64,000 nt of DNA. Source: Lysobacter prati (GTDB lineage Bacteria > Pseudomonadota > Gammaproteobacteria > Xanthomonadales > Xanthomonadaceae). Under the pieces are notes generated by a model. That model did not search any database, had not been told where the DNA came from, and saw only the letters and a program-made list of their open reading frames with translations. The stretch's first letter is position 1. Each line of letters begins with the position of its first letter. Both the position numbers and the translations under genes were made by a program. The stretch spans positions 1-64,000 of the forward strand of contig NZ_VLNV01000005.1 of NCBI RefSeq assembly GCF_009765215.1, written 5' to 3'. Below are positions 8,800 through 16,965 of the stretch, one piece after another.

Positions 8800-9010
8800 G
8801 GCCAAGTCCTTGTTGCCTTGAGTGGAAGGCAACGTTAGACCCGGGCGAATCGGCGAAAAAGCGATTGTTTGGCAAGCCTGTTTTGAATCTGGCTCAAGTC
8901 TTGGAGGTCCGCCGCGCGCCTTCTGACCAGGCACGCGGAAACCTCCCGACCCGCTGGGAAGCCCGACCAACCATTGGATTGCTACGACGCAGCAGACTGC
9001 CGCGCGCCGG

Positions 9011-9220
9011 TCATCCCTCGAGCGTGAAGCCGATCTTGATGGTGACCTGCCAGTGCGCGACCTTGCCGTCCTCGACATGACCGCGCGTTTCCAGCACCTG
9101 GAACCAGCCGATGTTGCGCACCGTGCCCGAGGCACGCTCGATCGCCTTGCGGATGGCGTCATCGCAGCTGGTCTTCGACGAGCCGGTCAGCTCGAGGGAC
9201 TTGTAGACGTGCTCACTCAT
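9011..9220 (-). CDS. dodecin family flavin-binding protein
   Basis: A 69-residue protein of the dodecin family, whose dodecamers bind flavin or CoA and buffer free flavin in the cytoplasm. The sequence matches the beta-alpha-beta-beta fold: EHVYKSLELTGSS, the helix CDDAIRKAIERASGTVRN, the conserved IGWFQVLETRGHV containing the flavin-stacking tryptophan, and AHWQVTIKIGF. Length is exactly that of the family. The start at 9220 is the only one giving the normal N-terminus. Confidence 0.9.
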   Translation of the reverse strand: MSEHVYKSLELTGSSKTSCDDAIRKAIERASGTVRNIGWFQVLETRGHVEDGKVAHWQVTIKIGFTLEG

Positions 9221-9343
9221 GGCCTGGGTCTCCGGGGGAAGGACAGCGGCAAACCCCGCGCCGGCCAATACACGGCGCGGGTGCGGCCGATCATAGCGCC
9301 GCCGGTTCCGACGTCCGTTCATGCGTCTTCACGGCACGCACCC

Positions 9344-9901
9344 TCACAGCAGCGGCGCCATCACCTTCAACTCGTCCAGGCGATAGCCCTTGGCGATGGC
9401 ACGCGCTTTGATCTGCTCCAGCAGCGCGCGGTCCATGCCGGGCGTTCGCGACAGCACCCACAGGTATTCACGGTCCGGGCCGCCGACCACCGCCCAGCGG
9501 TACTGCGGATCCAGGTCAATTACCCAGTAATCGGCCCACACCATCGGCACCCAGGACAGCCATTCCGGTGCGAAGCGGACCTCCAGTTCCCCGGGCTTGC
9601 CATTGACCGGTCGCGCCACGCCCTCGGAAACATCGCGCTTGCCATCACTGGTGCGACAGGCATTGCTCACGCCGACGGTGCCGTCGGGCCTGGGCGTGTA
9701 AGTAGCCGTGATGTCGCCGACGCACTGGCGCTGCCAGAACATCGGAAGGTGCGCGATCTCGTGCCATTCGCCGCTGTAGCGCTGCAGGTCCAGCGCAGGC
9801 ACCGGCGCATTGGCCGTGGTGTTGGCCCGCGCCTGCGCATGTACGCCGGGCGCGGCCAGCGACGCAATCGAAACACTCGCTGCAAGGATCAGGCGATGCA
9901 T
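9344..9901 (-). CDS. blc: lipocalin family protein (Blc-like)
   Basis: A 185-residue secreted lipocalin with a signal peptide (probable cleavage after VHA-QA) and no lipobox. The family signature is in YSGEWHEIAHLPMFWQRQC. The conserved C-terminal strand is YLWVLSRTPGM, followed by a helix and KGYRLDELKV. E. coli Blc binds lysophospholipids in the outer membrane; this copy is soluble or periplasmic judging from the absent lipobox. The ATG at 9901 directly precedes the signal peptide. Confidence 0.85.
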   Translation of the reverse strand: MHRLILAASVSIASLAAPGVHAQARANTTANAPVPALDLQRYSGEWHEIAHLPMFWQRQCVGDITATYTPRPDGTVGVSNACRTSDGKRDVSEGVARPVNGKPGELEVRFAPEWLSWVPMVWADYWVIDLDPQYRWAVVGGPDREYLWVLSRTPGMDRALLEQIKARAIAKGYRLDELKVMAPLL

Positions 9902-10014
9902 GACCTCTCCTATGTGATCAGGGAGGTGCAGAGTCCGGATGGCCGTGTTGGCGTGACGTGACAAACGGATCGAACGCGCGCGTGGTGTTCAGCTTTGCCA
10001 CGATGCCGCGAAGG

Positions 10015-10839
10015 TCACAGCCATTCCAGCAGGAACCAGGCCTTGACCGAGGTATGTGGCGCCAACAGCATCGGCTCCAGGTTGAAGGCATCCGGCGGCC
10101 CGCTCTGCGGCTCGACGCACGTGGCGTGCGCGGCGGCGTCGTAGACCACCCAGTGCATGCAGTCGGACGTCATGCGGACACGATGACCTTCGCGCTCGAT
10201 GACGACCGGCCGGTCGTTGATGAAGCAGTCGTCCCACGGCCCCGGCGTCGGCGCGACCACCGGTCGAATGGCAATTCCATCGGCGTCGCGCGGGTAGATC
10301 CTGCACGGCTCGAACGCCAACCTGTCGGGCTTGCGAAACCACGGATGCCAGCCGATCGTCGCCGGCATCGCACGCTCGCCCGCGGTCGCCGACAAGGTCA
10401 GCCTGAGGTGGCAGTCGCCGACTTCGATGCGCTGGCGCGAGGTTCCGCCCAGGGGCCAGTGCTCGTCCTGCGGCAACGACAGCGCCAGTTCGGCGTGGTC
10501 GTCACCATGGGACTCCAGTCGCCACGGCATCGTGAAGCCGACACCGTGGATCGAGTGCGCGCCCAGGTTCAGCGGCAGATTGTAGCGACGGCCTTCGCTG
10601 GCGAAGCGGCCGCTTCGCACCCGCCCCGCCCAGGGCACCATCGGATAACAGCCCCATGCGATGGCAGCGCTGGTGCCTTCGCCATGCCCGACCAGCTGCT
10701 CGACGCCGTCAAGACGGATCTGCGCGATGCGCCCACCCGCTTCCGGCGCAATGTCGATTGCGAGTGCACCGGTGCCGATCGTGGTGATCGGTCCCGGTGC
10801 CAACGGCGCCATCGCGTCGGCGCGAGGATCACTCCCCAT
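10015..10839 (-). CDS. aldose 1-epimerase family protein
   Basis: A 274-residue galactose-mutarotase-like protein that would interconvert alpha and beta anomers of a sugar. Conserved parts are GCYPMVPWAGRVRSGRF, NLGAHSIHGVGF (catalytic histidine region) and TIGWHPWFRK. No signal peptide is present, so it acts in the cytoplasm. It overlaps the end of the GH43 gene by 11 bp and closes the operon TonB receptor - GPH symporter - GH43 - epimerase, which suggests it handles xylose or arabinose released inside the cell. Confidence 0.86.
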   Translation of the reverse strand: MGSDPRADAMAPLAPGPITTIGTGALAIDIAPEAGGRIAQIRLDGVEQLVGHGEGTSAAIAWGCYPMVPWAGRVRSGRFASEGRRYNLPLNLGAHSIHGVGFTMPWRLESHGDDHAELALSLPQDEHWPLGGTSRQRIEVGDCHLRLTLSATAGERAMPATIGWHPWFRKPDRLAFEPCRIYPRDADGIAIRPVVAPTPGPWDDCFINDRPVVIEREGHRVRMTSDCMHWVVYDAAAHATCVEPQSGPPDAFNLEPMLLAPHTSVKAWFLLEWL

Positions 10840-11845
10840 ACGGGTGGATGGTCCTGATCTTGCCGTGGTCGTCGTAGTGGAGTTCGGTGACCTTGATCGA
10901 GCGCAGGTGCGTCACGCCGCCCGACAAAATGGAGTCGTGATAGAACAGGTACGTGCGGTCCTGGAACGCGCAGATGGAGTGATGCGTGGTCCAGCCCACC
11001 ACGGGCGTCAGGATCGTGCCCTGGTAGGTGAAGGGACCGTACGGGCTGTCGCCCACCGCGTAGCACAGGAAATGCGTGTTGCCGGTCGAATACGAGAAGT
11101 AGTAACGGCCCTGGTGCTTGTGCAGCCACGACGCCTCGAAGAAGCGTCGATCGTGATCGTCGGCGCGCAGCGGCTGGCCTGCCTCGTCGAGGATCAGCAC
11201 CTCGCGCGGCACTTCGGCGAACTGCTTCATGTCTGCGCTCATGCGCGCGATGCGCGCGCCCAGCGCCGGCTCGCCATCTGCCGGCTCCTCGTGCGATGCG
11301 GCATAGGCGTTGTCGCGGTACTTCTGCAGCTGCCCGCCCCAGATGCCGCCGAAGTACATGTAGTGCTCGCCATCGTCGTCGGCAAACACGGCCGGGTCGA
11401 TGGAGTAGCTGCCGACGATCGCCTGCGGCTCGGGAACGAACGGACCTTCCGGCCGGGCACCCACCGCGACACCGATCTGGAAGATTCCGTCGGCACGCTT
11501 GGCCGGGAAGTACAGGTAGTACTTGCCGTCCTTGCTGGCGGCGTCAGGGGCCCACATCTGCCGCTGCGCCCACGGCACGTCCTTGACGTGCAGGGCCAGG
11601 CCGCAGTCGACGGCCTCGCCGGTGGGCGAGTCCATGCGCAGGACGTGATAGTCCTCCATGCCGAAGTGGCCACCGTCGTCGTCGAACGGCAGGCCGGCCT
11701 CGATGTCGTGCGACGGATAGATGTAGAGCTTGCCGTCGAACACGTGCGCCGAGGGATCGGCCGTGTAGATGTGGGTGACCAGGGGCTGCGAGATGGCCTT
11801 CGCGGCCAGTGCTTTCAGCTCGTCGGATCCGGTGTCGTCAGCCAT
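10829..11845 (-). CDS. intracellular GH43 glycosidase (arabinofuranosidase or xylosidase)
   Basis: A 338-residue glycoside hydrolase family 43 protein without signal peptide. The three catalytic acids of the five-bladed propeller are recognisable: Asp30 in YTADPSAHVF, Asp150 in SIDPAVFADDDG and Glu237 in FFEASWLHK. Inverting cleavage of arabinofuranosyl or xylosyl ends of imported oligosaccharides is likely, and sequence alone does not separate the two. It lies 45 bp after the GPH symporter gene in the same operon, which fits cytoplasmic hydrolysis of xylo- or arabinoxylo-oligosaccharides. Confidence 0.87.
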   Translation of the reverse strand: MADDTGSDELKALAAKAISQPLVTHIYTADPSAHVFDGKLYIYPSHDIEAGLPFDDDGGHFGMEDYHVLRMDSPTGEAVDCGLALHVKDVPWAQRQMWAPDAASKDGKYYLYFPAKRADGIFQIGVAVGARPEGPFVPEPQAIVGSYSIDPAVFADDDGEHYMYFGGIWGGQLQKYRDNAYAASHEEPADGEPALGARIARMSADMKQFAEVPREVLILDEAGQPLRADDHDRRFFEASWLHKHQGRYYFSYSTGNTHFLCYAVGDSPYGPFTYQGTILTPVVGWTTHHSICAFQDRTYLFYHDSILSGGVTHLRSIKVTELHYDDHGKIRTIHPYGE

Positions 11846-11890
11846 GACGGTTACCTTCGTGGTGGGGGCGTTGCAATTGGAGGTGCGGAA

Positions 11891-13375
11891 TCAGGTAGCG
11901 GCACCGGCCTGCAGCCTGCGCGCACCCAGTTCCTGTTCGATGCGCGACTCCATCGACTTGTTGATCTGGTACAGGAACAGCAGCACGACGCACAGCAGCA
12001 ACGGAATAGAGCAGTAGATGCTGACCGCCAGGCGGATGCCGTCGATCGTCTGCGCCGACTGCACCGGCTCGCCGGCCTGGTAGCCGTAGTAGGCGAGCAA
12101 TCCGGCAACCAGCGCGCCGCCGACACTCAGGCCGATCTTCAGGCCGCACAGCATGGCCGAGAAGATGATCGCGGTGGCGCGGCGGTAGTTGCGCCACTCC
12201 GAGTAGTCGGCGACGTCGGCGATCATCGCCCACAGCAGCGGGATGGTGATGCCGTAGAAGAAGCCGTGCAGGATCAGCGAGACGAACACCAGTGCGACCG
12301 CCGTCGGCGGGTAGAAGAAGAACGCCAGCAGGAACAGCGTGGAGACGAACAGCGCGCCGCCGAACACGTCCCGCTTGCCGAAACGGTCGGCAAGGCGCTT
12401 GGAGAAACCGATGCCGATGATCATCGAAATGATGCCGGCGGCATTGAACATGCTGTACGCCGAGGTCGGCGCGTCCTTCGGCCACTGGAACTCGGTCAGG
12501 CCGATACCGGTGAGCACGGCGTTCAACCCGCCGATCAGGCGGTTGAAGCCGACGTCCTCGAGGAAGCGGCCAAGCGCGTCCGCATCCAGGTAGTAGTGGA
12601 AGTAGTAGATGTACGAACCGCCCTTCAGTGCCAGGGTCACGAACACCAGGATGGTCAGTGCCAGCATCACCAGCCATGGACGGTTGCGGGCCAGGTCGGC
12701 GAGGTCCTGCTTGATGCTCGACTTGTGTTCCGGCGCGGCGACGATGCGCTCGCGCGTGGTGAAGAAGGTGATCAGGAAGAAGACGGTACCGACCACGGCG
12801 AACAGCATCATGGTGTTGTGGAAGCCGCGCACCTTGTCGCCGCTACCGAGGATCAGCACCAGCGGCAACAGCAGCACCTGGATGACGAACTGCGCGATCA
12901 TCACCGCCACGAAGCGGTACGACGACAGGCTGTTGCGCTGCGCCATGGAGCCGGTGAGCACGCCGCTGAGCGCGGAGTACGGCAGGTTGTTGGCGGCGTA
13001 GATCATCACCAGCAGGATGTAGGTTGCCAGCGCGTAGACGACCTTGCCCTGCTCGCCCAGGTCGGGCGTGCTGAAGGCCAGCAGCGAGAACACGCCAAAC
13101 GGGATCGCGGTCCACAGGATCCACGGGCGGAACTTGCCCCATCGCGTGCTGGTGCGGTCGGCGGCGAAACCGATGATCGGGGTGAACACGAACGCGCCGA
13201 GCATGCCGCCGATGAAGATGATGGTCGCCGCCGTACCGGCCGGGATCCGGTAGACGTCGGTGTAGAAGAAGGCCAGGAAGGCGACCAGGGTCTGGAAGAT
13301 CAGGTTCGCGGCGAGGTCGCCGAGGCTGTAGCCGACCTTTTCCCTGACGGAGAGAATTTCAGAAGTGCTGTTCAT
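11891..13375 (-). CDS. GPH family sugar:cation symporter (XynP-like)
   Basis: A 494-residue inner-membrane transporter of the glycoside-pentoside-hexuronide family with 12 hydrophobic segments. Family marks are VGYSLGDLAANLIFQTLVAFLAFFYTDVY at the N-terminus (read in parts), the GFAADRTSTRWGKFRPW loop and MIADVADYSEWRNYRRAT. The gene context suggests import of xylo-oligosaccharides. It has an unusual central insertion (about residues 265-310, including LEDVGFNRLIGG) between membrane segments. The ATG at 13375 precedes MNSTSEILSVREK; 17 upstream residues are polar and improbable. Confidence 0.88.
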   Translation of the reverse strand: MNSTSEILSVREKVGYSLGDLAANLIFQTLVAFLAFFYTDVYRIPAGTAATIIFIGGMLGAFVFTPIIGFAADRTSTRWGKFRPWILWTAIPFGVFSLLAFSTPDLGEQGKVVYALATYILLVMIYAANNLPYSALSGVLTGSMAQRNSLSSYRFVAVMIAQFVIQVLLLPLVLILGSGDKVRGFHNTMMLFAVVGTVFFLITFFTTRERIVAAPEHKSSIKQDLADLARNRPWLVMLALTILVFVTLALKGGSYIYYFHYYLDADALGRFLEDVGFNRLIGGLNAVLTGIGLTEFQWPKDAPTSAYSMFNAAGIISMIIGIGFSKRLADRFGKRDVFGGALFVSTLFLLAFFFYPPTAVALVFVSLILHGFFYGITIPLLWAMIADVADYSEWRNYRRATAIIFSAMLCGLKIGLSVGGALVAGLLAYYGYQAGEPVQSAQTIDGIRLAVSIYCSIPLLLCVVLLFLYQINKSMESRIEQELGARRLQAGAAT

Positions 13376-13456
13376 GGGCCGCCGCTGGCGAGTGGTTGGA
13401 GTCGTGCATCGGGCATTGTGGGGCAATCAGGTGGAGCAAAGCGGCTATCGATACGA

Positions 13457-13494
13457 CGCGGCCCGCCCGGTGGGATTCACCGGAGCGGGCCGCG
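13457..13494. terminator. strong hairpin downstream of the xylan TonB receptor
   Basis: Stem of 16 bp (CGCGGCCCGC and CCGGTG pairing with CACCGG and GCGGGCCGCG) with one bulged base and a 5-base loop. It lies between the receptor stop at 13525 and the symporter start. It lacks a long T tract and may attenuate transcription or protect the receptor mRNA 3' end. Confidence 0.6.
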
Positions 13495-13524
13495 GTTGCT
13501 CAGCTTATTGCAGGGTCCATTGCA

Positions 13525-16488
13525 TCAGAACGTGCCGCGAACACCGACCATGTACGTGGTACCCGGATCGTACATGTCGTTGACCGCGTTGGAATAGGCG
13601 AAGAAGGAACGGCGCTCTTCACCGGTGATGTTCTGCACGTTGAAGTAGATCTGCGGCGACGACTTGATGCTGTTGAACGTATAGCTGGACGACAGGTCGA
13701 GCTGGCCGCGGTCTTCGCCGTAGAGCTGCGCGAAGGGGATGCCCTGCTGGTTCGGACCGGTGCCGACGGCGCCTTCCTGCCAGTTGTAGGACAGCCGCAC
13801 CGAGGCGACGTCGTTTTCCCAGTAGGCGGTGGCGTTCCACATGCTCGGTGCCACGCCATAGACGTTGCCGGCCAGCGCCTTCGCGTCCTTGCCGATCGTG
13901 CTGATGTCGATCTTGGAGTAGTTGGCCATGAAGCCCAGGCCCTCGAACACGAAGCTCAGCGGCTGCACCCAGATCACTTCCACGCCGCGGATCTCGAGCT
14001 CGGCGTCGGCGTTGACCTGCTGCTGCACGTTGACGGTGGCCACGTTCGGGCCGCCGCGCGAGTTGATCGCCTGCTGCTGTGCGTCGACCAGGGTTTCGAA
14101 GGGGATGCCCAGGTCGGTGAACGGACGCGTGGTCACGCCCTGGTAGGTGTAGCCCTCGATGCGCTTGTTGAACAGGGTCAGCCCGACGAAGCCCTCTTCG
14201 CCGGTGTACCACTCGCCACCGATGTCGAAGTTGGTCGAGATGTACGGGGCCAGGTCCGGATTGCCCTGCGTGGCCACCTGCGCCGAGATGTCGGTGAAGG
14301 TCGTCGCCGGCAGCATCGAGCTTGGGTTGGGGCGGGTCATGGTGCGCGAGGCCGACGTGCGCAGCACGACGTCCTTGGCCACGTCCCACGCTGCGCTGAA
14401 CGACGGCAGCCATTCGGCGTAGTCACCGGTCAGCGTCTGCCACTGGCGCACGCCGCCGATGGTCACCGGGCCGCTGATGTCCTGGTCGGTGGACGCGTAG
14501 CGCACGCCGAGGTTGTAGCGCATGTTGCGGTGCCACACCTCGGACTCGCCGTTGACCATCACGAAGGCAGCGGTGTTGGCCTCGTCGAAGCCGCCGGTGG
14601 GAGCGCCCGTGTTGGCGCCACCGGCCTCGGCTGCCGCGTCGCGGTAGAAGGCATAGTTGGTGTCCGCCATGAAGCGGTCGAAGTCCACCGTCACGAAGCC
14701 GAACGGGCCCGGCGAGATGTACTGGGGCAGCTCCGAGCTCGGCACTTGCGAGAACGCGTACGGCTGCCAGTTGGTACCGGTATCGCCGAAGCCCTGGATG
14801 GTGCGGGAGTTTTCGTCCCAGGCCATGCCGAAGGTGACGTTGTTGCGGTCGTCGCCAAGCTGCAGGCTGGCGTTGAGCCCGCGGGTTTCGGTCACGCGCT
14901 TTTCGTTCTGCGCCCACACGCGGCCGCCGGTCCAGGTCCAACCGAGGTTGGGATCGTTCAGATCGAGGTCGGTGGTCCAGCTCGGGATGTCACCGTTGTT
15001 GCTGTACTGCAGCGTGGTGAAAGGCGAGTTGAACAGGATGGTCGGCGAATCGCGACGCATCCAGCTGCGGCTGTAGCTGCCCTGCACGTCGAGCTTGACG
15101 TCTTCGTCGAAGTAGAACGTGCCGCCCGGCGTGAACTGCCAGTACTGCACGTCTTCGGTATACGGACGTGCTTCGAGGAAGAACTGGGCGTTGGTGAACG
15201 TGGCGCTGGTGACGACATTGTTGGCGTCGAGCTGCATGTCCAACGGGATCATGCCGCCGTTGCGGCCGATCAGGTTCATGTCGATGCGGTCGTTGGTGCG
15301 CTTTGCCTTGGAGTACAGCACGTCCATGTACATCTCGGCGCTCTCGCTCGGACGCCACTGCATCGAGCCGAGGAAAGAGTCGCGGTCGCGATCGCCGGAC
15401 ATGTGCACCGGACGGCCAAGGCGCGGAATCAGCGCTTCGCCGATCTGTGCGGTGGTCAGGCCCGGGTTGTGGTCCTGCAGCCACTGGGCGTTGATGGCCT
15501 GGGTCGGCGTGAGGCCGGCCGCGATCGTCGAAGGATTGTTCGGCACTGCGTCCGGAATGCGCCAGCCATTGCCGCCAGTCATGTTGCAGGCAGTGCCAAG
15601 GGCCGGGAAGCCTGCGGCTGCGCCGCCGTTTCCGCACTGCGCGTTGGTCAGGTTGGGGTTGGTCCAGCCGACGGTCTCGTAGCCTTCCACGCCCATCGAG
15701 CCGCGATGCGAGGTGATGCCGCCAAGCACGCCAAAGGTGCCTTCGTCGTTGATCCAGCTGCCGATCAGCGTGCCGCGCGGGTCGACGTTCTCGCTGATGG
15801 TGTTGTAACCGGCCTCAAGCGCATAGGTGACCTGCGACTTGGAGCTGTCGAACGGGCGCACGTTGCGCATGTCGACGGTGCCGGCCGCGCCACCTTCGGT
15901 CTGCGCCGCGGTCGGCGACTTGTAGACCTTGAGCTGGCTGAAGAACTCGGTCGGGAACAGGTTCAGGTCGACTTCGCGGTTCTGGTTGGTCCCATCCAGG
16001 CCGATGGAGGCAGTGGCGACCGAGGCACCGTTGATGGTGGTCTTCGTGAAGCTGGACGGCAGGCCGCGGATGGCGATGTTGAGGCCTTCGCCGTTGACGT
16101 CGCGATTGAGCTGGATGCCCGGTATGCGGGCAAGCGACTCGGCGATGTTCACGTCGGGGAACTTGCCGATGTCCTCGGCGAAGATCGAATCGGTGAAGCC
16201 GGTCGAGTCGCGCTTTTCCTGCGTCGAGTACTGCAGGCTTTGGCGAAAACCGGTGGCGACAACGCGATCGAGTTCCCTGATCTGGTCGGAGCTGCTCGCC
16301 GGGGCAGCGGCATCGGCGGTCGCCGTAGGCGCCGCGGTGGTGGTCTGTTGCGACGCCTGCGCCGGTGTTTCGACCTGCGCCTGCGGCGCCGGTTGAGCCT
16401 GCTGCGCGATGGCGGACGTGCTCGCCATGCCGATCAGCGCCATACCCAAGGCGCGCGACAAGGCCGTTCTAGCAATAAGGATTTGCAC
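13525..16488 (-). CDS. TonB-dependent outer-membrane receptor, xylan locus
   Basis: A 987-residue receptor for active uptake of xylan-derived oligosaccharides through the outer membrane. A signal peptide (MQILIARTALSRALGMALIGM) is followed by a glutamine/alanine/proline/threonine-rich linker. Next comes a plug domain of about residues 75-190, with DIGKFPDVNIAESLARIPG and the family phrase GLNIAIRGLP. A beta-barrel of about 800 residues ends in phenylalanine as expected. The start is GTG at 16488 with GGAGGGGAG upstream. Gene context and the xyl-type operator at 16615-16630 suggest a XytA-like role; the ligand itself is inferred. Confidence 0.92.
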   Translation of the reverse strand: MQILIARTALSRALGMALIGMASTSAIAQQAQPAPQAQVETPAQASQQTTTAAPTATADAAAPASSSDQIRELDRVVATGFRQSLQYSTQEKRDSTGFTDSIFAEDIGKFPDVNIAESLARIPGIQLNRDVNGEGLNIAIRGLPSSFTKTTINGASVATASIGLDGTNQNREVDLNLFPTEFFSQLKVYKSPTAAQTEGGAAGTVDMRNVRPFDSSKSQVTYALEAGYNTISENVDPRGTLIGSWINDEGTFGVLGGITSHRGSMGVEGYETVGWTNPNLTNAQCGNGGAAAGFPALGTACNMTGGNGWRIPDAVPNNPSTIAAGLTPTQAINAQWLQDHNPGLTTAQIGEALIPRLGRPVHMSGDRDRDSFLGSMQWRPSESAEMYMDVLYSKAKRTNDRIDMNLIGRNGGMIPLDMQLDANNVVTSATFTNAQFFLEARPYTEDVQYWQFTPGGTFYFDEDVKLDVQGSYSRSWMRRDSPTILFNSPFTTLQYSNNGDIPSWTTDLDLNDPNLGWTWTGGRVWAQNEKRVTETRGLNASLQLGDDRNNVTFGMAWDENSRTIQGFGDTGTNWQPYAFSQVPSSELPQYISPGPFGFVTVDFDRFMADTNYAFYRDAAAEAGGANTGAPTGGFDEANTAAFVMVNGESEVWHRNMRYNLGVRYASTDQDISGPVTIGGVRQWQTLTGDYAEWLPSFSAAWDVAKDVVLRTSASRTMTRPNPSSMLPATTFTDISAQVATQGNPDLAPYISTNFDIGGEWYTGEEGFVGLTLFNKRIEGYTYQGVTTRPFTDLGIPFETLVDAQQQAINSRGGPNVATVNVQQQVNADAELEIRGVEVIWVQPLSFVFEGLGFMANYSKIDISTIGKDAKALAGNVYGVAPSMWNATAYWENDVASVRLSYNWQEGAVGTGPNQQGIPFAQLYGEDRGQLDLSSSYTFNSIKSSPQIYFNVQNITGEERRSFFAYSNAVNDMYDPGTTYMVGVRGTF

Positions 16489-16614
16489 CGTACTCCCCTC
16501 CCGTTTCTGGTGTTTCGGCAGCGCGCGACGTGTGGCCGCGGCGTGCGATTGGCTGGAATTTTTGTGGTTACTTCACTGGTGACGCTACAAATCCGTCTGA
16601 CGCGGTCCGGGCGG

Positions 16615-16630
16615 ATGGTAGCGCTACCAT
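16615..16630. promoter_or_regulatory. xyl-box operator (XylR-type LacI site)
   Basis: ATGGTAGCGCTACCAT is a perfect 16-bp palindrome centred on a CG step, as LacI-family sites are. It matches the Xanthomonas xyl-box TGGTAGCGCTAACA in 12 of 14 positions. It lies about 127 bp upstream of the TonB receptor start. Confidence 0.82.
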
Positions 16631-16785
16631 TTTTTCACCGCACGCTGCATAGCAACATGAGCACTTTCGCCCCCTTCAGGCGGGCAGCTGCCGGATGCCT
16701 GATTACGCAAACCCCGGAACCTATAGCGATTTTCAGTTTGTGACCGCCGTCGAAAGGCAGTAGCCCGGTCCCCGATCCGTGTGCT

Positions 16786-16803
16786 AATGCTAGCGCTAAC
16801 ATT
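16786..16803. promoter_or_regulatory. xyl-box operator upstream of exuT operon
   Basis: AATGCTAGCGCTAACATT is a near-perfect palindrome with the TAGCGCTA core and outer ATG/CAT arms shared with the site at 16615. It lies about 158 bp upstream of exuT and 36 bp before the possible leader frame. Confidence 0.8.
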
Positions 16804-16839
16804 TAACTGACCGCGTTGAAGAACGCGGGGAAAAACGCG

Positions 16840-16965
16840 ATGACACGTTTCGCCAGACCCACGCATTACGCGCTGCACCGCAGCATTTCTCCCGGCATGG
16901 GTGGCGCTGCGGCGACACTGGCGCAGGCCCGGACACACGGCCCGGTCCGGGCGGGGGTGGCATGA
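16840..16965 (+). CDS. possible 41-residue leader peptide overlapping exuT
   Basis: An ATG at 16840 opens 41 codons (MTRFARPTHYALHRSISPGMG onward) and stops at TGA 16963-16965, overlapping the exuT ATG as ATGA. A weak GGGGAA lies upstream. The peptide is basic and has no known domain. The stop-start overlap would permit translational coupling to exuT, but codon use gives no strong support and the frame may be accidental. Confidence 0.25.
   Translation: MTRFARPTHYALHRSISPGMGGAAATLAQARTHGPVRAGVA

Larger units (their letters stand above)
16489..16961. promoter_or_regulatory. divergent control region between TonB receptor and exuT operon
   Basis: This 473-bp gap carries two LacI-type operators (16615-16630 and 16786-16803), one facing each side. 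It also contains a small hairpin CCGCGTT-GAAG-AACGCGG at 16811-16828 and a possible 41-codon leader frame at 16840-16965. Core promoter elements are not clear enough to place. No other gene is seen. Confidence 0.65.

Noticed and set aside
10661-13597. Long plus-strand open frame opposite the GPH symporter and GH43
   Set aside because: It is highly charged and His/Gln-rich, and covers two well-supported genes on the other strand.
13396-16743. Very long open frame (about 1100 codons) antisense to TonB receptor 1
   Set aside because: It mirrors the receptor gene; high GC and third-position bias keep the opposite frame open. The translation is arginine/valine/histidine-rich with no domain.
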